Origin: JAKBCQ01 sp021807585
GTDB taxonomy: Bacteria; Planctomycetota; Planctomycetia; Isosphaerales; Isosphaeraceae
Length of the DNA: 15,800 bases
NCBI GenBank assembly: GCA_027325115.1
Contig: DAHWFG010000410.1
Location: 1-15,800 of the forward strand
Reading direction: 5' to 3'
Both the position numbers and the translations under genes were made by a program. Shown here piece by piece: positions 6,929 to 14,337 of this stretch; within the stretch, counting starts at the first letter, position 1, and the number at the start of each line of letters is the position of its first letter. Below the pieces are notes generated by a model. It searched no databases. It saw nothing but the letters and a program-made list of their open reading frames with translations, and had not been told where the DNA came from.

Positions 6929-9328
6929 GATCGTCTTGAACGCGTCGAGTTCGCCGCGATACATGTCTTTGATTTGATCAAGCGTTTTCCCCGCGACGAT
7001 CGCGTCGCGGGTCGCGCGGTCCGCGGTCAGCTTGAGAAAACCGTCGGCGCCCCATTTTCCCGGATATTTCGCCTGCAAAACGATCGCGATCGCGAGCCCA
7101 AGATCGACGGGATCGATCTTCGCCCAATCTTTGATTAAGATCCGCGCGCCTCCGCACTCTTCCCCCGAATACTTCCGCGCCGTCGGCGTGAAACGAATCG
7201 GCGTGAAGCCCACCCCCGCGAGATTCAATTCGTTAAGCGATCGCGAGAAATCGACCGCGTCGATCCAGGGCGCCCCGATCGCCTCGAACGGATATTCGGT
7301 CCCGCGACCGTGCGCCAAATCGCACGCCTCCAACAATCCGACGCCCGGGTACAAAATCGCCTCGGTCAAACTCCTCATGTTCGGCGACGGATTCACCCAC
7401 ATCAAACCCGTTTGATCATAAAGATCGCCGCGATTCCATCCCTCACATGCTATCACATGTAAATCAACTTTAATTTTCCTTTCGCCGACGTAAAGTTTAG
7501 CCAGCTCTCCCGCGGTCATTCCGTGCCGAGCCGGGAGCGCGTGATACGCGATGAACGACGCGAACTCGTCGTCCCGCACCGGTCCCGAAACCGCGATTCC
7601 GCCGATCGGATTCGGTCGATCAAGCACGTAAACCGCCGTCCCGCTCTCGCCGCAAGCCTCAAGTATATATCCTAAAGTGGAAATATACGTATAAAATCGC
7701 GCGCCTACGTCTTGAATATCATAAACGACCGCGTCGAGCCCTTTGAGCGCCTCGCGCGTCGGCTTTTTCGACTTGCCGTAAAGGCTGTGAATCGGCAGCC
7801 CCGTCGCGCGATCGCGCGAATCCGCGACCTCGGCGTCGACCGCGCCTCGAATCCCGTGCTCGGGCGAAAAGAGCGAAACGAGCTTCACCCCGTCGGCGTG
7901 AAACAGCGCGTCGATCGTCGACTCTCCGCTCCGCGCCCGCCCCGTGTGATTCGTCGCCAATCCGATCGTCTTCCCCGCCAGTTCAACGAATCGATGCTTA
8001 ATTAAAACATCAATTCCGCACTCGACATGATATCTATTAGTCGAACCAATACGACTATTTGTTTTTTTATCTGAACGACTCGATCGAGAAACGGCTTTCA
8101 CCCCTCGTTTGGTATCGTCTCGTACCGGAACGTCGACGATCGCCGCGGCGACGAGCGTCGCGACCTCGCTCCGAAGCGAATTCACATCTCCATGAGATAC
8201 GGGATGAAGCCGGCTTGTCAGCAACACGATGATCGTCTCGGTTTCCAGGTCGACCCAAAGGCTCGTCCCCGTAAAGCCCGTATGACCGAAGCCGTCGCCG
8301 CCGAACAACGCGCCGCGCTGCGCCGAAAAGCTCGTCGCGATGTCCCAACCCAATCCGCGCCGTTCCCCTGCGGGAGTCGTCCCCGCGTCGAGCGCAAGCC
8401 GCACCGAGAGCGGAGAGAGCACGCGCACGCCGTTATTCCCCACTCCTCCTCGAATTAAGGCTTGAGCAAGCGTCGCCGTATCATCCGCCGAACTGAACAA
8501 CCCCGCGTGGCCCGCGACCCCGCCGAGCGCCCGCGATCGGGGATCGTGTACGACCCCGCGAAGAACCATATCCCCCTCGCGCTCGGTGGGCGTGATCCTT
8601 TCGATCGGAATCGCTCGGTCGGGCGCCGCGCCGATCGGCCGAAAACCCGTGTCGGCCATGTTTAATGGATTGAAGATCTTTTCTTGACAATACGTGTTAA
8701 GACTTTTTCCCGTAATCTTTTCAACAATTTTACCTAAAACAATATAATTGATATCGCTATAAACAAAGCGATCGCCGATCGGGTGTTTCAGTTCAAGCTT
8801 GGCGAGACGTTCCCAAGCCTTGTCGGCGCCGTCGGCGTAATCCGAGACGGGATTGTCGGCGACGAATCCCGACCGATGCCGTAACAACTGCTCGATCGTA
8901 ATCGCCCCTTTGCCGTGATCGTCGAATTCGGCAAGGTGCTTTTTGAGCGGATCGTCGAGCCGAACTTTCCCCTGTTCGATCAGAGTCAGAATCGCGGTCG
9001 CCGTCGCCATCGGCTTGGTGAGCGAGGCCATGTCAAACACCGAGTCGCGCGTCATCGGCTCGGCTTTCGGCTCGATCGACCTTTTACCGTAAGCCTTCAC
9101 ATGCGCGATCGCGCCCCGGCGTGCGATCAGCAAAACCGCACCCGGAATCCGGTCGGCGGCGATCTCACGCTCAATCGCTCGGTCGACCAGCGCAAGCCGA
9201 CCCGAATCCATCCCGACCGCCTCGGTTGAAGCAGCCTCGGGCAGAGCCGAACGAACCGAAGTCGACCAGAACAGGATGATAAGAGATGAGAGAATCATGA
9301 CATAAGGCGTTTTTTGAGGTCGAGTCAT
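6902..9328 (-). CDS. exported beta-lactamase-fold (AmiE-like) / NamZ-like exo-muramidase fusion
   Basis: This 808-residue protein starts at ATG 9328 with GGAG nine bases upstream. A signal peptide covers about residues 1-28, so it probably acts outside the cytoplasmic membrane. Residues about 45-395 are a serine beta-lactamase-family domain (PF00144): nucleophile motif SLTK at 102-105, YSD at 190-192, and HTG at 349-351 in place of KTG. A basic, serine-rich linker (about 403-430) follows. Residues about 432-808 are a DUF1343/GH171 domain with ATNHTG, SPEHG (Glu490), DRPNPIGG and WVNPSPNM motifs. In Bacillus subtilis separate neighbouring genes encode AmiE, a beta-lactamase-fold MurNAc-L-alanine amidase, and NamZ, an exo-beta-N-acetylmuramidase. 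Here both folds share one chain, which suggests a two-step peptidoglycan fragment hydrolase. The first domain could instead be an esterase or peptidase. The start overlaps the upstream gene by 158 bases. Confidence 0.9.
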   Translation of the reverse strand: MTRPQKTPYVMILSSLIILFWSTSVRSALPEAASTEAVGMDSGRLALVDRAIEREIAADRIPGAVLLIARRGAIAHVKAYGKRSIEPKAEPMTRDSVFDMASLTKPMATATAILTLIEQGKVRLDDPLKKHLAEFDDHGKGAITIEQLLRHRSGFVADNPVSDYADGADKAWERLAKLELKHPIGDRFVYSDINYIVLGKIVEKITGKSLNTYCQEKIFNPLNMADTGFRPIGAAPDRAIPIERITPTEREGDMVLRGVVHDPRSRALGGVAGHAGLFSSADDTATLAQALIRGGVGNNGVRVLSPLSVRLALDAGTTPAGERRGLGWDIATSFSAQRGALFGGDGFGHTGFTGTSLWVDLETETIIVLLTSRLHPVSHGDVNSLRSEVATLVAAAIVDVPVRDDTKRGVKAVSRSSRSDKKTNSRIGSTNRYHVECGIDVLIKHRFVELAGKTIGLATNHTGRARSGESTIDALFHADGVKLVSLFSPEHGIRGAVDAEVADSRDRATGLPIHSLYGKSKKPTREALKGLDAVVYDIQDVGARFYTYISTLGYILEACGESGTAVYVLDRPNPIGGIAVSGPVRDDEFASFIAYHALPARHGMTAGELAKLYVGERKIKVDLHVIACEGWNRGDLYDQTGLMWVNPSPNMRSLTEAILYPGVGLLEACDLAHGRGTEYPFEAIGAPWIDAVDFSRSLNELNLAGVGFTPIRFTPTARKYSGEECGGARILIKDWAKIDPVDLGLAIAIVLQAKYPGKWGADGFLKLTADRATRDAIVAGKTLDQIKDMYRGELDAFKTIREKYLIYK

Positions 9329-10778
9329 CGAGGGGGGCTCCGGGTGATCGGCGACGGAACAGGATCGAGGTTTTATCTTCGTAAACGACGCGCCACGATC
9401 GATCGCGCTTCAGCCTTCGAGCCAACGGCCGGCTCGGCTTGATCCAAACGAGATCAAAGCGCTCACGCGCCGACACGTCGTCCCACGTCGGCCCTCCTTC
9501 AAGCACGCCGACATAATCGAGAATGAACGCCTTACCGAAAAGCTCGAATCGATCGTCGATCCACGCCTTACGAGCGGGCTTACATTCGGATTCAATCATT
9601 CCACCCCAATCTTGCTCATGAAACAAGCGTTCGCCGACGGCCGCCGCATCAAGTTTCGCGAGCCCCGCGAACGGCCACGCCGCACGGTCGTGCCCCCCCA
9701 ATTTCACCCCCGCCGACGCCGCGATCACGACCCCGATCGATACCACCGCGGGCCACACCGAGAACCGCGCCGCGGAATCCCGCCCGGCTTCGTCGTAACC
9801 CGACCGCCCCCCCGCCAATAGCGCAGCCGCAGGCGCCGCCGCGAGCCCGAACAACGGCGCCTGACGAACCGAAGTCAACGCTAAATGCAACCATGCGATT
9901 ACATGAACAAGCTCATAACGATCGATCTTCCGCGCGACGACCGCCGGGATCGCGATCAACCCCAGAATCACGCATTCGAGCATCCGAGTTTCGGGCTTGC
10001 CGAACGCCGGCGGCTGATATTCGGTGATGAGCGCCGTCACCCCGCTGCCGTGCAGCAAGTTAAAAACATGCCTGTATAAGTCGAATCCGTAAGGGTTCGC
10101 CATCGGGGCGATCGAGCAAAGCGCGAAACACCGCGAGAATCCGAGAACTCGTCTTCGTCGCTCGTCGTCCCACGGTCCCGCGATCGCATGCCCGATCAAA
10201 GCCGATAACACGATCAATGGACCCGCCAAAAAGCCGCCGTGCAGATTCGCCCAAACCGCGACGGCGATCGGCGCCCACGTGAGCCGGCGCGAAGCCGACC
10301 CGCGCAAATGATAATCGCGACACGCCCCCAGCGTCCAAAGGACAAATGCAAACGTCATAATATGAGGGCGCACCAGAAAATGAATCGAACCGATCTCGGC
10401 GACGATCATCGCGACACAAAGCGCAACCCACGGCTTCGCGTCGGCTCGAATCATCGCTCTCGTCAAACACGCGCAAATCCAGGCGAGCACGAGCGCCGTC
10501 GCCGCGACCGCGCCCGACCAACCCGCGAAATCGACGATCTTCGCCAGCGCCAAATCAAACAACCACGACTGATCGACCCAGGGAATCCCTGAACGTGAAT
10601 ATGTCAATGAATCTACGTGAGTTACATCACCCGATTTCCAGATGTCTCGGCCAAGCCGCAAATGCCAGAACGAGCCGGGATCGTTGAGCAGCGTGGATCG
10701 TCCGCCGATCAAAACGACCGCCAGAATCAAGAGAAACACAAAATCCGCGGCCCCCGGCCAAAAGCGTCGCGCGGTCAT
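9171..10778 (-). CDS. multi-membrane GT-C-like protein of unknown function
   Basis: From ATG 10778 (GGGGA seven bases upstream) this is a 535-residue protein; the frame is open to a TTG at 10874, but that start has no ribosome site. A first membrane helix (FVFLLILAVVLIGG) is followed by a loop with DPGSFWHLRLGRDIW and WVDQSWLFD. That arrangement recalls the first extracytoplasmic loop of GT-C glycosyltransferase-like proteins. Around eight to ten further helices follow, with ANLHGGF and a MANPYGFDLYRHV motif. After the last helix there is a soluble tail with WIDDRFELFG that ends near SILFRRRS. Homologous proteins would be expected to stop about there. Instead the frame runs another 50 or so residues across the start of the next gene, and this extra tail looks like out-of-frame sequence. 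Donor and acceptor are unknown; an envelope glycosylation role is only a guess. Confidence 0.78.
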   Translation of the reverse strand: MTARRFWPGAADFVFLLILAVVLIGGRSTLLNDPGSFWHLRLGRDIWKSGDVTHVDSLTYSRSGIPWVDQSWLFDLALAKIVDFAGWSGAVAATALVLAWICACLTRAMIRADAKPWVALCVAMIVAEIGSIHFLVRPHIMTFAFVLWTLGACRDYHLRGSASRRLTWAPIAVAVWANLHGGFLAGPLIVLSALIGHAIAGPWDDERRRRVLGFSRCFALCSIAPMANPYGFDLYRHVFNLLHGSGVTALITEYQPPAFGKPETRMLECVILGLIAIPAVVARKIDRYELVHVIAWLHLALTSVRQAPLFGLAAAPAAALLAGGRSGYDEAGRDSAARFSVWPAVVSIGVVIAASAGVKLGGHDRAAWPFAGLAKLDAAAVGERLFHEQDWGGMIESECKPARKAWIDDRFELFGKAFILDYVGVLEGGPTWDDVSARERFDLVWIKPSRPLARRLKRDRSWRVVYEDKTSILFRRRSPGAPLDDSTSKNALCHDSLISYHPVLVDFGSFGSARGCFNRGGRDGFGSACAGRPSD

Positions 10779-10903
10779 CGATCGGTCCCCAACCCTCGAA
10801 TCGTCCCGCTTAAGCGTAGAACACGAATCCAACGGGGGCCCGGCGGCGATCATCGCGAACGATCGGTCGACCAATGCGGAAGAACACGCCTCGATCGAAC
10901 ACG

Positions 10904-10923
10904 AAAAAAGTCTCGATCAAGAC
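10904..10923 (-). terminator. short intrinsic terminator-like hairpin after the aldo/keto reductase
   Basis: On the minus strand GTCT-T-GATC-G-AGAC folds into a short stem (four pairs plus a T-G wobble, GATC loop) and is followed by six T residues (10909 down to 10904). It lies 31 bases past the aldo/keto reductase stop codon, the place and orientation expected for a terminator. The stem is short, so efficiency is doubtful. Confidence 0.35.
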
Positions 10924-10953
10924 GAGTAGAAACAGAATGATATTAGAGAATAT

Positions 10954-11949
10954 TTATTTATTGACTTTTCGTTTGGGAAGCGACCACCAGACCGCGTCGC
11001 ACGCGGCGAGTTCCTCGTCGTCGAGTCTGGTTTCGGTCGCCGCGATCGTTTCCTCGAGCTGATCGGGTCGGCTTGCGCCGACGATCGCCGCAGTGATTCC
11101 AGGCTGAGCCAGCACCCACGCGACGCTCGCCTTCGTCAGCGATGTTGCGCGTTCATCAAAGAATCCTTTAAGCGTCGCGACGGCCTCAAAAAGACTCGCC
11201 TGCCAGTAACGCTCTCGATAGAGCTCTCCCGAGGCCCCCAACGTGAACCGAGTGCCCGGACTCGGCGGCTCCTCGGGACGATATTTCCCCGACAAAAAGC
11301 CCCCCGCGAGCGGATTGTAAACGATCACACCTACCCCCTGATCGCGGCAAAGAGGCAGCAATTCGGTCTCAATCTCGCGATGCAAAAGGTTGTACCTCGG
11401 CTGAAGGCAATCGTATCGAGCGATCCCCCGCCGCTCGCTCTCTCCAAGAGCAAGAGCAAGCCGCCACGCGGGGTAATTCGAACAGCCGATGTATCGAACC
11501 TTCCCCGAACGAACCAGATCGTCGAGAGCGCGCAACGTCTCGTCGATCGGAGTCTCGGGATCGGGCGAATGCGTTTGATATAAATCAATATAATCCGTTT
11601 TGAGCCGTTTCAGACTCGTATCGCACGCCGCAATGATATGCCGGCGTGAAAGCCCTTCGTCGTTCGCTCCGACGCCGACCTTCATCCGACACTTCGTCGC
11701 CAAGACGAAATGATCGCGATGCTGATACTTGAGCCAGCGCCCGACGACCTCCTCAGAACGCCCCGCGGTCGCGACGTCGGGTGGAATCGGATAAACGTCC
11801 GCGGTGTCGAGGAACGTCACCCCGCGTTCGAACGCCTCGTCGAGGATCGCGATCGACGTCGGCTCGTCGCACTGACCCGCGAACGTCATCGTCCCCAGGC
11901 AAATCTCCGAAACCTTCAAACCCGTCCGCCCCATCCGTCGATATCGCAT
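10954..11949 (-). CDS. aldo/keto reductase
   Basis: The 331-residue protein starts at ATG 11949, chosen because GGAG lies six bases upstream; a TTG at 11961 is weaker. It is an NADPH-dependent oxidoreductase of the aldo/keto reductase superfamily with a TIM-barrel fold, probably cytoplasmic. The catalytic tetrad is visible: Asp48 and Tyr53 in LDTADVY, Lys86 in LATKC, and His127 in YQTH. Other family marks are RRMGRTGLKVSEICLGTM at the N-terminus, GKVRYIGCSN in the middle, and IVGASRPDQLEE near the end, which contacts the cofactor phosphate. The length is normal and nothing is missing. Substrates of this superfamily cannot be told from sequence alone. An extended -10 element upstream and a hairpin downstream suggest it is transcribed on its own. 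Confidence 0.93.
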   Translation of the reverse strand: MRYRRMGRTGLKVSEICLGTMTFAGQCDEPTSIAILDEAFERGVTFLDTADVYPIPPDVATAGRSEEVVGRWLKYQHRDHFVLATKCRMKVGVGANDEGLSRRHIIAACDTSLKRLKTDYIDLYQTHSPDPETPIDETLRALDDLVRSGKVRYIGCSNYPAWRLALALGESERRGIARYDCLQPRYNLLHREIETELLPLCRDQGVGVIVYNPLAGGFLSGKYRPEEPPSPGTRFTLGASGELYRERYWQASLFEAVATLKGFFDERATSLTKASVAWVLAQPGITAAIVGASRPDQLEETIAATETRLDDEELAACDAVWWSLPKRKVNK

Positions 11950-12039
11950 GAATGACTCCAACCTGGATCGTCATCGAAAACTCGACTTTATCACGCGTCC
12001 GTCGGAGCCCGCAATCGGTTCAAGCAATTAAATCTGATC

Positions 12040-12048
12040 ATTATATCA
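12040..12048 (-). promoter_or_regulatory. extended -10 promoter element for the aldo/keto reductase
   Basis: On the minus strand the nine bases read TGATATAAT, a perfect extended -10 (TGnTATAAT), about 90 bases upstream of the aldo/keto reductase start. No good -35 hexamer lies at the normal distance, which extended -10 promoters can tolerate. It sits in the AT-rich part of the 124-base gap behind the heme-protein gene. Confidence 0.4.
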
Positions 12049-12073
12049 TGTGGATTTTCTGTAACGTTATTCG

Positions 12074-13432
12074 TCATTCTTTCCAGTAGGTCGGCAAAGC
12101 CGATTTCGTCGCCCGGAGGATTTCCAGGATCGCCCGGCGCGTTTCTTGATCGATCCTCTCGAATTCGCGCGATTGATCCTTCCCGGAAAGGATCTCATAA
12201 AGTCGCTTCAGCACGTGATCGCGACAGATCGACGGCAGAGCGTCGAACGCCTCGGAATCAATCTCATAACTGCAAGGATAACGGAAGAGGCGCGTTTTCA
12301 GATCAAAATCGCGCAGCGATCGTCCCTTGGGGTCTTTTTTACCGCGCGCCGCGAAGTCGACCGAGAACGTGCTCGTCCCGACGATCGGATCGGTCCATTT
12401 CGCCTCGTCGACGAACAGCATGTACCGAACGAGCTTCTCCCCCGAACTCTCGATCCGCCTCCGCGTGCTTTCGCCGATCGTCCCCGCGGGATCGCCGAAC
12501 GCCTTGTTCAACCCTTCCTGATACGCGAGAGCTCGCCGAGTTTCGTAATTCGCCTGAGTGATATAATTGTGCATCTGCGTTTGATGTTCAAGCGTGATAA
12601 GCGCGACGATATCACTATGGGATGAGAGATATCCCGACGTTTGGAATCGCTTGCACAGATCGACGACGTTCGCCCCGGCGTCGACGTCGAGCTTTTCGGG
12701 ATTCTCCTTATTGGTGACGAAGACGTTGCCGAGATGACGCATCCGTCCGTGCGTCCCACTGACATACCAGCCCCCCCAGCGTTCGTTGATCGGGCTTGCG
12801 TGGCTTGTCGTGAACGATCCCGCGTTAAAAACCGGAAGCCCGCTTCTGCTTGGATAGATCGACCTCACGAAATGCCCTGGAACATCAAGCGTCTTCGTCG
12901 ACGCGTGGCATTGCAGGCACTCGTGCGTCTTCCGCTCGAAGACGGGCTTCTCGTGAGGATCCTGGCTCAAAAGATAAAACACGGCGCCCTGACAGGGATC
13001 GACGGTCGAAAGCTCGATCACGTCTCCCCCTTTTACATAACCGATGTACGTGGAATCGTTGAAATAGAGCGCACGCGGGGTTCTGGGCGAGATCTTCGCG
13101 AGCTGAAAGCTCGTTTTGCTGAAGACAAGCGTCTGCGACGAGACGGGGATATCGAGCGCATCGAGCACCCATTTGAGGTAACCCGTTCGGTCGTCGCGGG
13201 ACGGCGTGCATTCGCCGCGATCGATCTTCTTTTGGAGCCGAGCGACGGGATCGTCGACGCGCGCCTTGAGGTAATTGATCGGCTCGTCTTCGTAAGATTG
13301 AGATCTTGCGGTTCCAATAAAACCTAGAACCGCGCAGAACAGGCAAACGATCGAGCGGAAGAAGCTCATGCGGCTTTGAGACATAACGCGTAAGATCGCG
13401 CTTGTTCGGGCTTTCCTCGATTCGAGCCGCAT
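12074..13432 (-). CDS. exported protein with one CXXCH heme c site
   Basis: The ATG at 13432 (452 residues) is preferred because GGAGG lies nine bases upstream. ATGs at 13384 and 13369 would shorten the positively charged leader but lack such a site. A signal peptide ends near residue 45 (FIGTARSQS), so the protein is probably exported. The single heme-c attachment motif CLQCH is at residues 172-176. It sits in the middle of the chain and is preceded by a conserved-looking block (SFQLAKISPRTPRALYFNDS). The fold does not look like a small cytochrome c: the motif is embedded in a long protein without recognisable enzymatic motifs. I associate this type with uncharacterised planctomycete proteins. 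A role in periplasmic electron transfer or heme-dependent sensing is possible. No cytochrome biogenesis or oxidase gene is adjacent. Confidence 0.8.
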   Translation of the reverse strand: MRLESRKARTSAILRVMSQSRMSFFRSIVCLFCAVLGFIGTARSQSYEDEPINYLKARVDDPVARLQKKIDRGECTPSRDDRTGYLKWVLDALDIPVSSQTLVFSKTSFQLAKISPRTPRALYFNDSTYIGYVKGGDVIELSTVDPCQGAVFYLLSQDPHEKPVFERKTHECLQCHASTKTLDVPGHFVRSIYPSRSGLPVFNAGSFTTSHASPINERWGGWYVSGTHGRMRHLGNVFVTNKENPEKLDVDAGANVVDLCKRFQTSGYLSSHSDIVALITLEHQTQMHNYITQANYETRRALAYQEGLNKAFGDPAGTIGESTRRRIESSGEKLVRYMLFVDEAKWTDPIVGTSTFSVDFAARGKKDPKGRSLRDFDLKTRLFRYPCSYEIDSEAFDALPSICRDHVLKRLYEILSGKDQSREFERIDQETRRAILEILRATKSALPTYWKE

Positions 13433-13593
13433 CGCTCCCAACCTCCGTCGACGCGGGATGAATTTGCGACGGTCGAAGCCGAATCTCGACCAAAGCTCTC
13501 CCGCACATCCTTCATCCTACGCGACCCCATAACGGATATCAAGGTCCGGTTGTCGGGATTTTGCGGAATCGCTCAAGCTTCGATATCACACTT

Positions 13594-14328
13594 CTAAATC
13601 GCCAAGAAATCGTCTAGTATGCGTATCAAATCGCTTAATGAAGGGCATCTTAGCGGCAATTCCAAATACAATCGAGCGTAATCGAGATTCTCGACGACTC
13701 GTTGAATATCTTTTTTATTCTTATTATAACCTTTATTCACTGATCGATAGATATTTCTCATGTCTTCTGAGGGTTTATCCCGCAACTCCACGTCGTCGAC
13801 GCTTGGATCAAATCCGAAATCATTCCGAATTCGATCAGACGTAAGGCTCGCGTCGACTTTGAGGAAATGAGTGTGTTCGATGATAAAATAGGTCTCGATC
13901 TCCATCACCGATAATAACAACAAGGACTGGGCGTCTCCCTTGCATAACTTGTTGAAAGTTGTCGCGATCACTTCTCTAAATCGTGGAATATCCGTTCTTA
14001 AAAGGGGGTGAACGTCACGGATTCCAATAATCAGAGAGTATCCTTCTCTTATCAAATCCTGATATTGATCGCATATGTCGGAAACAACCTGATTATCCGT
14101 CCCGCAATCGACTATCACCACCGAAAATCGAGCGTCGACATCGATCGCGCTCGATCTTAACGCTCGAATTCGCGGAGTTTTCCTCCCTCCGGTCATAGAA
14201 AATGTATTAATTACTATATTTTTATAACCTGCTATTTCTTTCAAGAGTTTTTCGACGAAAATCATCTCGGTTTGACCCTCGACGAAAATCGCCATTTTTG
14301 ACATATCTGAAGCCATTTTTCTTCTCAT
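13594..14328 (-). CDS. TOPRIM-like (DUF4276-like) protein, partner of the upstream ATPase
   Basis: The 244-residue protein starts at ATG 14328; ATGs at 14316, 14304 and 14295 are alternatives, and none has a strong ribosome site. The N-terminus IFVEGQTEMIFVEKLL (Glu17, Glu21) is typical of TOPRIM domains in OLD-type nucleases and of DUF4276 proteins. A likely metal-binding DxxxD (Asp74, Asp78 in VIVDCGTDN) and an Arg104-Asp105 pair follow. VMEIETYFI (Glu143, Glu145) resembles the E-x-E segment near the middle of DUF4276 proteins. The C-terminal third is basic (NKGYNKNKKDIQR) and could contact nucleic acid. It follows the ATPase by nine bases in the same frame, so the two should be co-translated. 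It is probably the nuclease half of a two-gene system. The fold assignment is fairly likely; nuclease activity is inferred. Confidence 0.68.
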   Translation of the reverse strand: MRRKMASDMSKMAIFVEGQTEMIFVEKLLKEIAGYKNIVINTFSMTGGRKTPRIRALRSSAIDVDARFSVVIVDCGTDNQVVSDICDQYQDLIREGYSLIIGIRDVHPLLRTDIPRFREVIATTFNKLCKGDAQSLLLLSVMEIETYFIIEHTHFLKVDASLTSDRIRNDFGFDPSVDDVELRDKPSEDMRNIYRSVNKGYNKNKKDIQRVVENLDYARLYLELPLRCPSLSDLIRILDDFLAI

Positions 14329-14337
14329 CGAGAAAGT

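Noticed and set aside
6503..7138. 211-codon plus-strand frame crossing the end of the isomerase gene and the end of the fusion gene
   Set aside because: It crosses the 3' ends of two well-supported genes in other frames and its translation is low-complexity, arginine-rich.
9171..9326. Functional C-terminal domain in the overlap tail of the membrane protein
   Set aside because: The tail is low-complexity and is the signal-peptide region of the next gene read in another frame.
12641..13327. 228-codon plus-strand frame antisense to the heme protein
   Set aside because: Antisense shadow; the minus-strand gene has a signal peptide, heme motif and GGAGG site, while this frame has none.
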